This document shows positions 41,301-50,119 of a stretch of DNA of 64,000 nt, piece by piece. The stretch's first letter is position 1. Every line of letters starts with the position of its first letter. A program made the position numbers and the translations under genes. Below the pieces are notes generated by a model. It was given only the letters and a program-made list of their open reading frames with translations, searched no databases and had not been told where the DNA came from. The DNA lies in NCBI GenBank assembly GCA_948146395.1, contig OX411543.1, positions 72,468,948 through 72,532,947 of the forward strand, read 5' to 3'. The stretch comes from Fragum whitleyi. Lineage: Eukaryota; Mollusca; Bivalvia; Cardiida; Cardiidae.

Positions 41301-42810
41301 CCTAGTGGCCTTCGGCAAGTGGAGCTGAAAATGAGCTCAAATGTCGCATTACTTTTTTAAAGGACATACCATAGCATGCGTCATGGGAGTAAATTCTTAG
41401 ATGTTTTTTTTTTAAAAAAAGAACTTACACGGGTGTTAATATTACACTTGTGCAATAACTATGGAAATGAGCTACTGGCGTGAAAATATCGGCACAATGG
41501 ATAGGATGACGTCATATTTTTAAAAACGGCTTTATGTGACGCGCCAAACATTTTTTAAAAATCAGTGAATTTCAAGATTTTTTGGCGAATTTAGGCGATT
41601 AATTGTTCATCGATGAAAACTCGGCAAATTCTTGTTTGTGTCTGCTTATAGATGACTGGTTTAACCCTTTACTGTTTAATCCCTGCTTTTTACGTGCCTG
41701 TGATTTTATGATTGGGAAAACATTGTGAAAAAAGAAGAAATTGCTTCTGACAAGCAATTTCTTCTTTTTCCACACTATTTTCTACCCAACTGAATGGTTA
41801 TTTTTCAAATTAAATGCTCTTTAAATTCTCGTCTGCAAAACCTTTGAATTTGGACAGGTCTAAAATTTTGTAAAACAGGAAAGGGTTAATAAAATTTGTA
41901 TTTCATAAACCCTTTTCAAAATCTAGTTTTGTAAATTCAAACTTACCCGGCAAACTGCTCTTCTAATGGATGGCTGGCCTTGTAAATGGAATGCATCACA
42001 TATGCATGTTACCATCAGCTTAGTGAGGAATAAAAAGAATTAGGTTAATTGGTAAAATGCGTAAATCAGCTAAATGAGGAATAAAAACATTCAGCGCGAC
42101 ATTTCCAAAGCTTCATACTTTCGAGAAATAAACTGATATTGAGCAGATTGGTAATCTAAACAACCAAAAATAAACAACATTCCTGATCCCATGGAAAGAG
42201 CATTTACAAGTCACAAAAAAGAACCCTTTGAAGTTATAACGGGCTGTGTGGGTGCACATATTGGCCGTAGTCTGTATAAGGCACACGTCTAAGCTAAAGT
42301 CGCATAAAAATCTGCGACGCCAACACGTCGGCGATTCCTCATTTCATCGGCCGGTTAGTATAAATAGCGTCGGCCGGGCGCCGAAGATGCCAACAAAACA
42401 TTGATTTTGCAGTCACATAAAACCGCGGAAGTGACGATGTATTATTTCCTTGTAAAACGAAAAGGGGGTTCATCAAAAGCCCAACAAGTATCGATCCGTT
42501 GTAATCCTAGATTACTCAAGCTGACGTGGATCGACGCTGTTTGCCTTCATCTACCCTGCGTTCAGGATGACAAAAAGGTACAAACAGTTATCTAATTTTA
42601 CCCCGCTTTGCACGCGCACTTGCGTGCAAAGCGGGGTTTAATTGGAAAACAGTTGTGTTTGCACCGTTTTATTATCGTCATTCAGAACGCAGATCACAAT
42701 TGATATTTTCAGACTTTAGTGAACAAAGCTTTTACTTTGCTAAGTATAAACAAATCAAATAAACAACTCACCACCAATATTCCAATTTTAAATCCACACA
42801 GCCTCCTCAT
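35380..42810 (-). CDS. Uncharacterised secreted Ser/Gln/Pro-rich protein, interrupted by one in-frame TGA
   Basis: Five minus-strand exons: 42810-42772, 42018-41947, 38119-38006, 37519-37369 and 36710-35380. The first three introns are phase 0 and the last phase 1; all are GT-AG. Start ATG at 42810. Residues 1-22 form a signal peptide (MRRLCGFKIGILVLMVTCIC, then DA). Residues 23-114 form a compact, probably helical part (e.g. RPRNVVQAMYVGLISDLTHL) with one cysteine after the signal. Codon 115 is TGA (37402-37400). The frame then continues 10 codons, crosses the last intron in phase (ATA C|CT TTG) and runs 443 codons to TAG. That tail is rich in Ser, Gln, Arg, Pro and Gly and ends with repeats. 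It makes either a 114-residue secreted protein or a 568-residue one if the TGA is bypassed. The family is unrecognised; an extracellular or shell-matrix role is conceivable but unproven. Confidence 0.75.
35629..35868 (-). repeat. 30 bp coding repeats (eight 10-residue units)
   Basis: Within the last exon, eight consecutive units follow the pattern G-A-S-Q-x-F/L-x-P-x-G/D: GASEPLIPPN, GASQPLTPSD, GSSQSLFPTG, GAPQTFLPPE, FASVSFLPSG, GASQQFSPPG, GASHSFLPTD and GVPQALLVET. The exact 10-residue (30 bp) spacing without indels indicates selection for frame or recent expansion. It argues that the exon is translated. Confidence 0.8.
37400..37402 (-). other. In-frame TGA inside the secreted-protein gene
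   Basis: Context AAA TGA CAT. The frame is open for 114 codons before it and 453 codons after it, across a phase-matched intron. The codon lies 31 nt from the last exon junction, less than the usual 50-55 nt needed to trigger nonsense-mediated decay. C in the +4 position is a context that favours read-through of UGA. Confidence 0.7.
37726..37835 (-). repeat. tRNA-like SINE head or tRNA pseudogene
   Basis: Minus-strand reading gives ATAGCAACGTGGTAGAGCAC (A-box-like) and GTCCCGGGTTCCAATCCCGA (B-box), about 40 nt apart. It does not fold into a convincing cloverleaf and lacks an identifiable anticodon stem, so I do not call a functional tRNA. It lies in the intron between the third and fourth exons of the secreted-protein gene. 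Confidence 0.55.
38140..38455 (+). repeat. MITE family E, copy 3
   Basis: It carries all blocks of 10225-10525 in inverted arrangement: AACTATACAAATATCCGTAT, GTATGATATTTTCTATGATA, TTATAAGATAAATATAATAC, then the hairpin GAGAATTGATAATTGTCTCG / GATCAATTCTC and flanking AAAAAATATCTAAC. It ends about 20 bp from the acceptor of exon 38119-38006. Confidence 0.7.
39490..39915 (+). mobile_element. Non-autonomous element H, copy 2
   Basis: It is nearly identical to 31186-31625 along its length: CGATCAACCTCGGATGTACA at the left, GATGACGTCAGTAAAAATGG, the perfect hairpin CTTAATTTTTGAGAAT / ATTCTCAAAAATTAAG, and ATACATCCGAGATCTGTTGC at the right. An A/T homopolymer (39523-39543) is expanded in this copy. 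It lies in the intron between exons 2 and 3 of the secreted-protein gene. Confidence 0.75.
39957..40138 (+). repeat. tRNA-derived SINE, 5' truncated, with (AATC)n tail
   Basis: The body (CACCAATGGGTTGATAATCG, GGTGCTCCAGCCGCCGCGAT) ends in GAAAGCGGCGTTAAACTTCA followed by ATTCAATCAATCAATCAATC. The tail repeat and 5' truncation are typical of LINE-mediated retroposition. It is the same type as 12300-12555. Confidence 0.8.
40560..41345 (+). mobile_element. Tandem-array element, third type
   Basis: It starts with a palindromic head (AGAAAGCCATGAATGGCTTG then AATCGCTCCACAGGCTTGAA), has loosely repeated units of about 175 bp (TTCTGAGAAAATGATTTTCA and ATATTGAGAAATGACCTCCG recur), and ends with a CGGACGGACGCACGACGGAC run and GTGGCCTTCGGCAAGTGGAG. 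The same element is at 63281-64000 (same strand, cut by the window end) and at 49515-50115 (opposite strand). It lies in the second intron of the secreted-protein gene. Confidence 0.7.
41671..41890. repeat. MITE family A, intact copy (~220 bp)
   Basis: Ends TTAACCCTTTACTGTTTAAT and AAAACAGGAAAGGGTTAATA are inverted repeats. The centre is a hairpin, AGAAGAAATTGCTTCTGACA facing AGCAATTTCTTCTTTTTCCA. It is the reference copy for the family and lies about 60 bp past the donor of exon 42018-41947. Confidence 0.85.
42596..42645. repeat. Perfect GC-rich palindrome
   Basis: ACCCCGCTTTGCACGC and GCGTGCAAAGCGGGGT flank a 6 nt GCACTT loop: a perfect 16 bp stem in AT-rich DNA, about 130 bp past the donor of the first exon of the secreted-protein gene. 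There is no U tract downstream and no evidence of a terminator role in a eukaryote. The origin is unknown. Confidence 0.65.
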
Positions 42811-44450
42811 TTTACCACAGCTTTCTCTGTATATAACGTTACTTTAGGAGTACCCCAAATTTCAGACGAGTAAACGATAAACCAGAATAAACCAAACTAC
42901 ACGGCTAGTATGAACGGGGGTTTGATCTGGACTGAAGCTGAAGGACCATAACTGTCATCAAAGACCAATTAAAGATGTCCTCCGGCCACGAACATTGAAG
43001 GGCTGTCAAAATCCCTATTTGTCTCTATCATATTGGGGATACACACCCACATTTTAAAACAAGTCCGAAATAACAGAAAATAAAACTGACCTGCTGTGAA
43101 AATTTACCACATTTTAAGAAGTTAAACCTATACAATTGACCTTGACCCAGTCATATGACCTTGATCTCCAAAGATGCGTATTGATGAGTTACCTATATGC
43201 CAAATATGAGCATTGTTACTTAAACACTGTTGAAGTTAAGGGTAAATGTTAATTTCGCAGATAACGTTTTCCCAGAAAGAAGGAATGCCGGGAGGGCGTA
43301 CAGACGTACTCCATTTAAACAATATGACCCCATCTATCGAAGGTTGGACATGAAAAGTACCCACTTATCAAACACGCTTTTTGACACATCTGATTCCAAA
43401 AGCTTTGTGCAGAAGAATTTATGCAAAATCAAAAATTTTACTTTTTCCATTGTCAACAATATTTTCTTCTCCAAAAGACAAAGACTCTTTGAAAAATTCT
43501 TCGGTTAAGAATTGTCGTTGTTCAACTCAATGAGATAAGACCAGTTTTGTTTCGTCTTGTAAATAGTTAGAACAGATGAACTAACTAAGAAAGTTTCAAA
43601 TATTTATGGAAACGCAACAGAAGTAAAAGTAAAACCAGGCTGTGGTCGTTTATAATAGTTTTGCTTTTTTTTGTCAGATAAGTTCAGTTTTAGTTACTCT
43701 GGATAAATTCAACAGATAAAAGGAACTCAAAACAAGAAATAGTCTAGTTTTAGTTGTATCCCTAAAGATTCGTGCATTCCTATTGGCTTAAAACGTTTTT
43801 ATTTCTCAATAAAATCAATTTTGAGTTTGCAATTATTTTGTAAGCTTTGACACATAAAAATTCCTACCGAATCTTGATGGACGAGAGTAGAACTAAATTA
43901 TATTTCTCCCAAGACAAACTTTTTCATTAACATAAAGATAATTGCTTGTTTCAGAGCAAGATCGATTTATATATAATTCATTGGATGAACAAAGAAAGCT
44001 ACGGACCACGAGTAAATATATAGCTTTTGTTGGTCACCCAAAGAAATATAAATCGATCTTTATCGAAAAACAAATGATCATTCAATTTCTTAAATGCAAA
44101 AATGAGAAAACATGCGAACATTGAGGGACACATTTTCATAAATCGCATCATTTTGCACGTGAATGCTATGCAAAATCATGACGTCATTTTTATTTGGTTC
44201 CGTTTGGATAATATCAAAAAGGCATTTGGCACACCACTCGATCAATCTAACGACGGTCTGTTGCCGGTTACGGAAATAGCTGAGTATCGCTCCGACTGGT
44301 TAAATATGGTAAATTGAACGAAATCAGGGTATAACTTTATGGTAAATGCACTGGTTTGGCGACGAGTTTATCAAATGATAATATACCATCATTTCATGAT
44401 AATCCACCGAAAACCATAAAAGACATAAAATCGAAACAGGGAAAACTGAT
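42811..44450. other. Intergenic stretch upstream of the secreted-protein gene
   Basis: It should contain the minus-strand promoter of the secreted-protein gene. A TTATATAC sequence lies about 20-30 nt before the ATG on the minus strand, which would be too close to serve as TATA box for that start unless the leader is extremely short, so I do not call it. Frames at 43230-43508 and 44102-44317 have no supporting features. Confidence 0.35.
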
Positions 44451-44451
44451 T

Positions 44452-44727
44452 TGCTTGAATGGGGTTTTACGTCGCCTTTAATATTATTTCAGTCATACCG
44501 CGGCGGCCGGATCACCTAACAAGGGATTCTTGGTATTTCTCACAGCAGTACTACCATCACATCTTTTTTCCGGGCCTCCAGCTGTTATCCCACATAGGTC
44601 TGCGATTATCAACCCATTGGTGGTAGACAAATAGTCGCAAAGGATGAGTGCCGCGGTCAGGGATCGAACCCGGGACCTCTAGCTTGACTGCCCAGCGCGC
44701 TACCAACTGCGCTATGACGGCCGCTCG
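44452..44727 (-). repeat. tRNA-derived SINE, full-length reference copy
   Basis: Minus-strand reading starts with GTCATAGCGCAGTTGGTAGC (A-box) and GAGGTCCCGGGTTCGATCCC (B-box), then the conserved body and the GGCGACGTAAAACCCCATTC tail. Both Pol III boxes match consensus well. The minus ORF at 44557-44793 runs over it and is not a gene. Confidence 0.88.
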
Positions 44728-44984
44728 GGGGAAACTGAACCGTAAATGTCTATTCTGAACAGATACAATTGAGAACAGTGTCCAATTTTTCATTCTGAAG
44801 TGTATAACGGCAATTCGGCCTGGGGACTCTTGTTTTCAATTAATCAGCCTCACAAAAACATACATCATATTTATTGACATTGTGATGTAGTTTGTTTACC
44901 GTCACACTTGTCTATGAATATAGTGAGGAAACAAGAGAAAAAATGTCATAGTCTTGAGTAGGAAAAGGCGACCAAAAAATATGT

Positions 44985-45165
44985 TGCTGAAGAAAAAGAA
45001 GAAATTGCACGTCGCAATTAATTTCGAAAAGAAAAATATCCCAGTTTTGAGTAGGAAAAGCGACCAGAAAAAACAAATCGATATGTTGTTGACAACTGAT
45101 ACATCGTAGTAAGAGAAGAAATTGCACGTTGCAATCAATTTCGCCCTTTTCAGCATTGTTTTGAA
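44985..45165. repeat. Duplicated hairpin block related to family A
   Basis: AAGAAGAAATTGCACGTCGC, then AATTAATTTCGAAAAG, is repeated as AGAGAAGAAATTGCACGTTG, then CAATCAATTTCG, about 115 bp further. CAGTTTTGAGTAGGAAAAG also occurs twice (as AGTCTTGAGTAGGAAAAGGC near 44951). A local tandem duplication explains the frameshifted ORFs here. Confidence 0.5.
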
Positions 45166-45649
45166 ATCTAATATTTCTTTCAAGCAAAATGTCATATCAC
45201 GATCGAGAACAACCATGACAAGTTATCTCAAATTAAATTTAATTTAATCAAATTAAATTGAGGAGTAATACTCCGGGCAAGCTCAATTTTAATGTTGGAC
45301 ATTGATTTACGACCTTAAAGTTATCTAACAATTTCTGCCAGATGACACAAATACTCATATTAGAGAATAACAACAGAACCGTTATTTCGAAATCTACTTG
45401 AAAATGTAAGAACTGGTATGCTTTGGACGGGCTTAATTTCAATATTTGACCATGAGCAGCTGTGACCTTAATCTTGGACCTATCTGAAAATCTATTCCAA
45501 ATATCTCATCTACCTATCTCAACGATTATTTTTATTTAGAAATCCGTCAATATGTATAAAAGAAATTGTCCAGAAAAAATCGTAGGAACGGAAAAAACGC
45601 ACATGTATACAATGACATATAGTCACAACCATGTGTTGTTCTTTGCCTA

Positions 45650-45845
45650 GGATCCAGGGGCCCGTTTTACAAACGATCTTAAGGAAATCTTAAGTTTTGT
45701 CGTACTACTGCGATAATTGTTGTTCGCACGACAATCTTTAAGACCGTTTTACTAAACACATCGCAGGTATAAATCTTATCGTAAGCGTACGACCATTCTT
45801 CAAGACGCTGGGCATGCGCACCACGCTAAGTTTTTTCTAGTCTAC
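45650..45845 (+). repeat. GGGGCCCGTTTTAC-type repeat, left orientation
   Basis: It begins CAGGGGCCCGTTTTACAAAC and contains two GACAATC/GTTTTACTAAAC blocks. The reverse complement of its start occurs at 53325-53342 (TAAAACGGGGCCCAGG). The two ends face each other 7.5 kb apart; each may be a separate MITE or together they may bound a larger insertion. Confidence 0.5.
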
Positions 45846-46074
45846 AATACACAGCTCTCCGCTTCGCGGGAAGATTTGTCTAATAAATACATGTTGCATT
45901 GTTTTGACCATCTGTATATATGTTCAGGTAATTTTATTTTCATTGCATTCTCCATTTACGCTTACCTTTAAAGTTCTATTGTTCGATCATTGATGATTTA
46001 GATTTTCTACACCGTTCGGACCAAATCACGTTCGACCCCCTTCCACTTTTTAGTAATTTTTGTTGCTGTGCAGC

Positions 46075-46215
46075 GGCGGATAAAGAGCGTTCGAATTACA
46101 AACTATGAGTTTCTTTTCCGTATTATAAGACAATGATGATTGAATGTAGCCCTAAAAAGATTAAGGGGAGGAGGGATGAAAGTTCGAACCCCCTGTATCC
46201 GCCACTGCTTTAGGT
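46075..46215. repeat. Short element with CAGYGGCGGAT ends
   Basis: TGCAGCGGCGGATAAAGAGC at the left and CCCTGTATCCGCCACTGCTT at the right are inverted over about 12 nt. A similar AGTGGTGGATCTAGGGATGG block lies at 46490. Such ends are common in animal hAT-type MITEs; the assignment is inference. Confidence 0.45.
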
Positions 46216-46277
46216 CTCTGTACCCTTTTAATTATTGTTGGTCTGTTAGACTAATTTTAATTTGTTGCAGTATTGAT

Positions 46278-46336
46278 AACAGAGAGAGAGAGAGAGCGAG
46301 ACACACATAGAAAGAGAGAGAGCGAGCGAGAGAGAG
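46278..46336 (+). repeat. (GA)n microsatellite
   Basis: Imperfect GA repeat interrupted by CGAGACACACATAGAA. It is purine-rich on the plus strand. Confidence 0.9.
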
Positions 46337-46339
46337 ACT

Positions 46340-47820
46340 GTGTATAAGGTTATATAACCCTCAGTTACTATTATTTTCATAACACGCATGCAGGCAGTTA
46401 GAAATTGAGAATATCAGATTGAAAATGATGAAATACAAAATGCAGAATATTTGTCATAGTTTAGCAGCTATTTTCTTCATGTTATACAGTGGTGGATCTA
46501 GGGATGGGGGTCAAAGAATTGAAAGTAAATCCTCTTTTTTGAGATTTTTTTTTTCCATTTTCATGCAAAAACTCAATCAAAAGTGTGTCATACTAGGACA
46601 ATGGAACCCTCTATTTGTATGTTTTAACCCCTCACTTTATAGAAATCTGTGATTTGCATCTTGTTTCAAGCATTGCAGGTACAGAAAAGTTAATACAGCA
46701 GATTACCCTACAGAGTACTTGGTCAATTGCTAAACATTAACTCAAATAAAACTTTTCCTGAATATTTGGAAAGATTTCGAGAATAATTTGGCATGATTAA
46801 TTAATAGTATTCGAAATCTCGAGTAAACATACTATTTTAGAAATGATACCAGAGCAAAATCAACGCAACTGAGAAATGTGTGTTATTTCATGCTCTTTGT
46901 TATGGTTAAAAAAAATCCCCTCAAATCAAAAAAGATATGGGGGATCTTTGAAAAAAGTTGGGGTGTCACCAAGTCCGCCTATCTACAATAAACACTGTCC
47001 AGACAATGATAGAATGTAACGCCATATGAGTAGGTATCTGCTGATTAGAAATCATTGTACATAGTAAGGTCAAGGTCAAATTTATGAAAAATTGGCCATT
47101 TCATTTTGTTTTTTACCGGAGAACTAACATCTTAATTTTATTTCTATTCTCTTTCAGGTATTTGCTTCCATGTCAGAAGGCTGCTTCATCATTTAAGCAT
47201 TTGCTGCTAACAATACACAACTGAAAGAACTTGACTGTCTCTGAAATAGAATGGACACACAAGAAGGCTGATTTGATGTAATGATGATTGTATACCAGCT
47301 ACATTAACCCTCCCAAAAGTGTAGGAGTATACATCTGGTAAACCGCTGGCTGAAAAATAAACAAGGCTCTACCTTCTACCATGCTCAAAAGACCATGTCT
47401 GTACTGATCTGACAGAGATGAATCTACTAATATGGCTATACACTGTGATCGCGATGCCTACATACCAGAGAATGTATGCACACTTCGTTTAGGAAGGAGT
47501 TTGGAATTTTGGAGGATTCCGGAAAAATGGATATTCAAAATGATTTTCTGATAGTTATCAGTATCAGATAATTTCATACCGATTGAACTCCAAATGACAA
47601 CATGAAAACTTCACTTAAAAGTCACATGATAGTTTACCAGATAAAGTAACATTGACTTACTATTAGATGGACAATTTAACAGTAGCCTAACAACAAATCA
47701 TTGACTCTAGAAATTCAAAGGTGATCATAGCCTTCAATATAAGAATTCACCTACGAATTGTTTAATTTCAAAGCAGGATTTTCCTCCACTCTCAAAACCA
47801 GGGGTTCTGAAATATTTTGA
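46340..47820. other. Intergenic stretch, one splice-acceptor-like site
   Basis: TCTATTCTCTTTCAG at about 47157 is a strong-looking acceptor, but the sequence after it has stops in all frames within a few codons (the one ATG-led frame reads MSEGCFII then stop), so at most it would open a 3' UTR exon. No coding partner upstream was found. Confidence 0.3.
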
Positions 47821-48110
47821 AAGACATCTTGTCCATGGACAAGCCACAATCACAATCTGGCTTGTCCGTATCAAACGCTTTCTTGTCTGTTCTTTATCAT
47901 TAATATTTTTTTTCCAAATAAATAGTCTTATTTTTTTTCAGACATTGAAGATACTTTGGTTTTGCTATAAGAAGCATCCATAAAATAGTCTCACTAACTG
48001 TAAATATAAGTATTATGGCATTTATTTTTAGAAAACTGCTAATTTTTACTGTAAGAAAATATTACAATATTTTCTTGAGACTTTTCACTTGTCCACGGAC
48101 AACTTAGCAA
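47820..48110. repeat. Dispersed repeat with TTGTCC/GGACAA motifs
   Basis: CATCTTGTCCATGGACAAGC, GGCTTGTCCGTATCAAACGC and ACTTGTCCACGGACAACTTA; related to 30270-30700. There is no ORF across it. Confidence 0.4.
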
Positions 48111-48579
48111 GGAAAATATGTTTGTTCATGCAGTTTAATGGGCAACTCAGACAACTCGGGCAGCTTATTTCAGAACCACTGAAAACTGGTGTCGTTTTGC
48201 TACAAAGTAGATATAGAAGGTTTCTTCTGCAATTTTGGGGAATATTTCCAAAAAGTGAGGGTCCAAATTCATGAAAACCAGTGTCAAAGCTAAATTTTTT
48301 CATGCCAAAGATGTTTGTGTAACACATACCATAAAATTCTAATAAAGTCCCATGCTTTAAAATAACCCTGTCACCCTTTCAAAAGGATGAAATTGACCAT
48401 TTTTTATTTGATTTTATAGCATCTTGCACCCTCTAATAATGGTCCATAGACTCCATACCCACAAAATCAAGGTCGCTAAAAATTCAACAAAGGCTTTATG
48501 CTACTTTTCCCCAATCAAATGTGTTTTTCATGCAGATTATGTTTATTCTAGCCATTTTTTCACTGTCTTGACAAATATC

Positions 48580-48655
48580 AATGGCTCAGCTGAAAACAGA
48601 TGTAGCTGCCTATATGTTTTTATGCAGTTACAACATTTTACACTGAGCCATTGAT
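48580..48655. repeat. Hairpin family F, copy
   Basis: ATGGCTCAGCTGAAAACAGA then GTAGCTGCCTAT, a TGTTT loop, TATGCAGTTAC and TTTACACTGAGCCATTGATA. The stem is imperfect, about 30 bp. Confidence 0.6.
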
Positions 48656-49514
48656 ATGTAGCATAGCCTCTAATAAAAGCCCATCCCTTTCTAATGGAAA
48701 TATCTCAGGTTCTATTAGAGCTTTTATGGTATATGTTGTGCAAAACATCAGGAACTTGAGATATACTTGTATGTGCTCTATTAGGATTATTTATATTCAA
48801 TATGGGTAATACATGTTTGGCAATCATATGGTTATTTTTTATAAAGTTGTTGAATAATGATTTTCAGCATTAATGCAACTGTTATAAAAATCATTGCATC
48901 AACAGCAGCATGTAATAGCACAGTTGGTAAACCATCGAACTCCAAATTACCTAACATTTAGTAACAGGTCAGTTACCTAACAGCACATAAGCATTTCAAC
49001 AATTGTCTCCAACATTTGCTTGGATAATCCTAAACCCAAGAGAAAAAGGAAACAGGAATGACTTGTAAGGTAGTACTGGAGGGAGAAATATCAGGTGCTC
49101 AGGCCTCGGCAAAAATGTCAAAAGGTTTATTTAACCCCAATTATACAACCACTTAATTGATTATTGCTTATAGACTTCTCATGCTGTTAACTGCATTTTC
49201 TTGCTGTACACAAAATTTTGGTAGTCAGTATACACCTAAGTTTACACCTAAGATTAGCCTGAACAGACATCCAGTCTGATCTCAGCCTAGACTGTCTGGT
49301 TTCCTATTAATTTCTTTGATAGAAACTGGTGAAAAATTGGTTAAAGTTGGCAAATTGTTTAAAAAAATTGTATACAGCAAAAAAAAAAAAAAAAAAGAAG
49401 ATCAATTCAATAAAACAGTTATATAATAATTTAAGTTTAAATTTTTTCAGGATGGTATTCATTATGTGTTTCATTATTCTACCCTGTACTACTACATATT
49501 CATGAAAATTAGTT

Positions 49515-50115
49515 TAATGAGCTCCACTGGCTAAAGGTCACTGAGGCTATTGTCCTGGTGCTCTGTTCGTTGTGTGTCTGGTCGTAAACTTTTTCTTAGA
49601 AATTAGTCTCCCCAGAAACTAATGGGTGAATTTCAACCAAGCTTAACAGAAATGATCCATGGGTGACCCTTTTTCAAAGTTGTTCAAGAAATATTGATTC
49701 AATGAAAACCATGGATTTAATGGGCGTGGCTAATTTCCAAATATGGTAAAAGGTGACTTTTCTCAGAACTGAATGAATACCAATTAAAATTTACATGAAT
49801 GATCCTTTGGTGACCCTTTATCAGTCTACAAGAAATTATTGTGATCAGATGAAAAATATGTAATTTTATTGGAGGAGGTCATTTCTCGATATTTTTTACA
49901 GTGGAAACTTTGAAAATCACTTTCTCAGAATCTAACTGATGTTCATCAACCAAATTTCATTGGAATGTTCCTTTTAGTGGCCCTTTATCAGGCTGAACAA
50001 AAGTAATTTGATAGAATGAAAAATTAATTCATTCGCTGAAATTCTGATAATATCAGTTGATTCAGGCCTGTGGAGCAAATCAGCTGCTCAAGCAGCTCTA
50101 GTTTCTCAATGAAAC
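49515..50115 (-). mobile_element. Tandem-array element, third type, minus orientation
   Basis: Minus-strand counterpart of 40560-41345: on plus it starts with GAGCTCCACTGGCTAAAGGT, CACTGAGGCTATTGTCCTGG and GTGTCTGGTCGTAAACTTTT, then units with CTTTGGTGACCCTTTATCAG, and ends with GGCCTGTGGAGCAAATCAGC then TGCTCAAGCAGCTCTAGTTT. Confidence 0.65.
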
Positions 50116-50119
50116 AATT

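Noticed and set aside
41947..42018. Alternative frame starting MHSIYKASHPLEEQFA in exon 2 of the secreted gene
   Set aside because: It joins neatly to the next exon if the acceptor at 38106 is used, but it discards the exon 1 start and signal peptide; the acceptor at 38120 keeps all introns in phase with the ATG at 42810.
42401..42595. 64-codon plus frame
   Set aside because: No splice sites, no domain, lies within intron 1 of the minus-strand secreted gene and ends at a palindrome.
43230..43508. 92-codon plus frame
   Set aside because: Composition is unremarkable, no splice borders or recognisable domain; chance ORF in AT-rich DNA.
44640..44720. tRNA gene on the minus strand
   Set aside because: Good A and B boxes but the sequence continues into a SINE body shared by seven loci and no full cloverleaf is evident.
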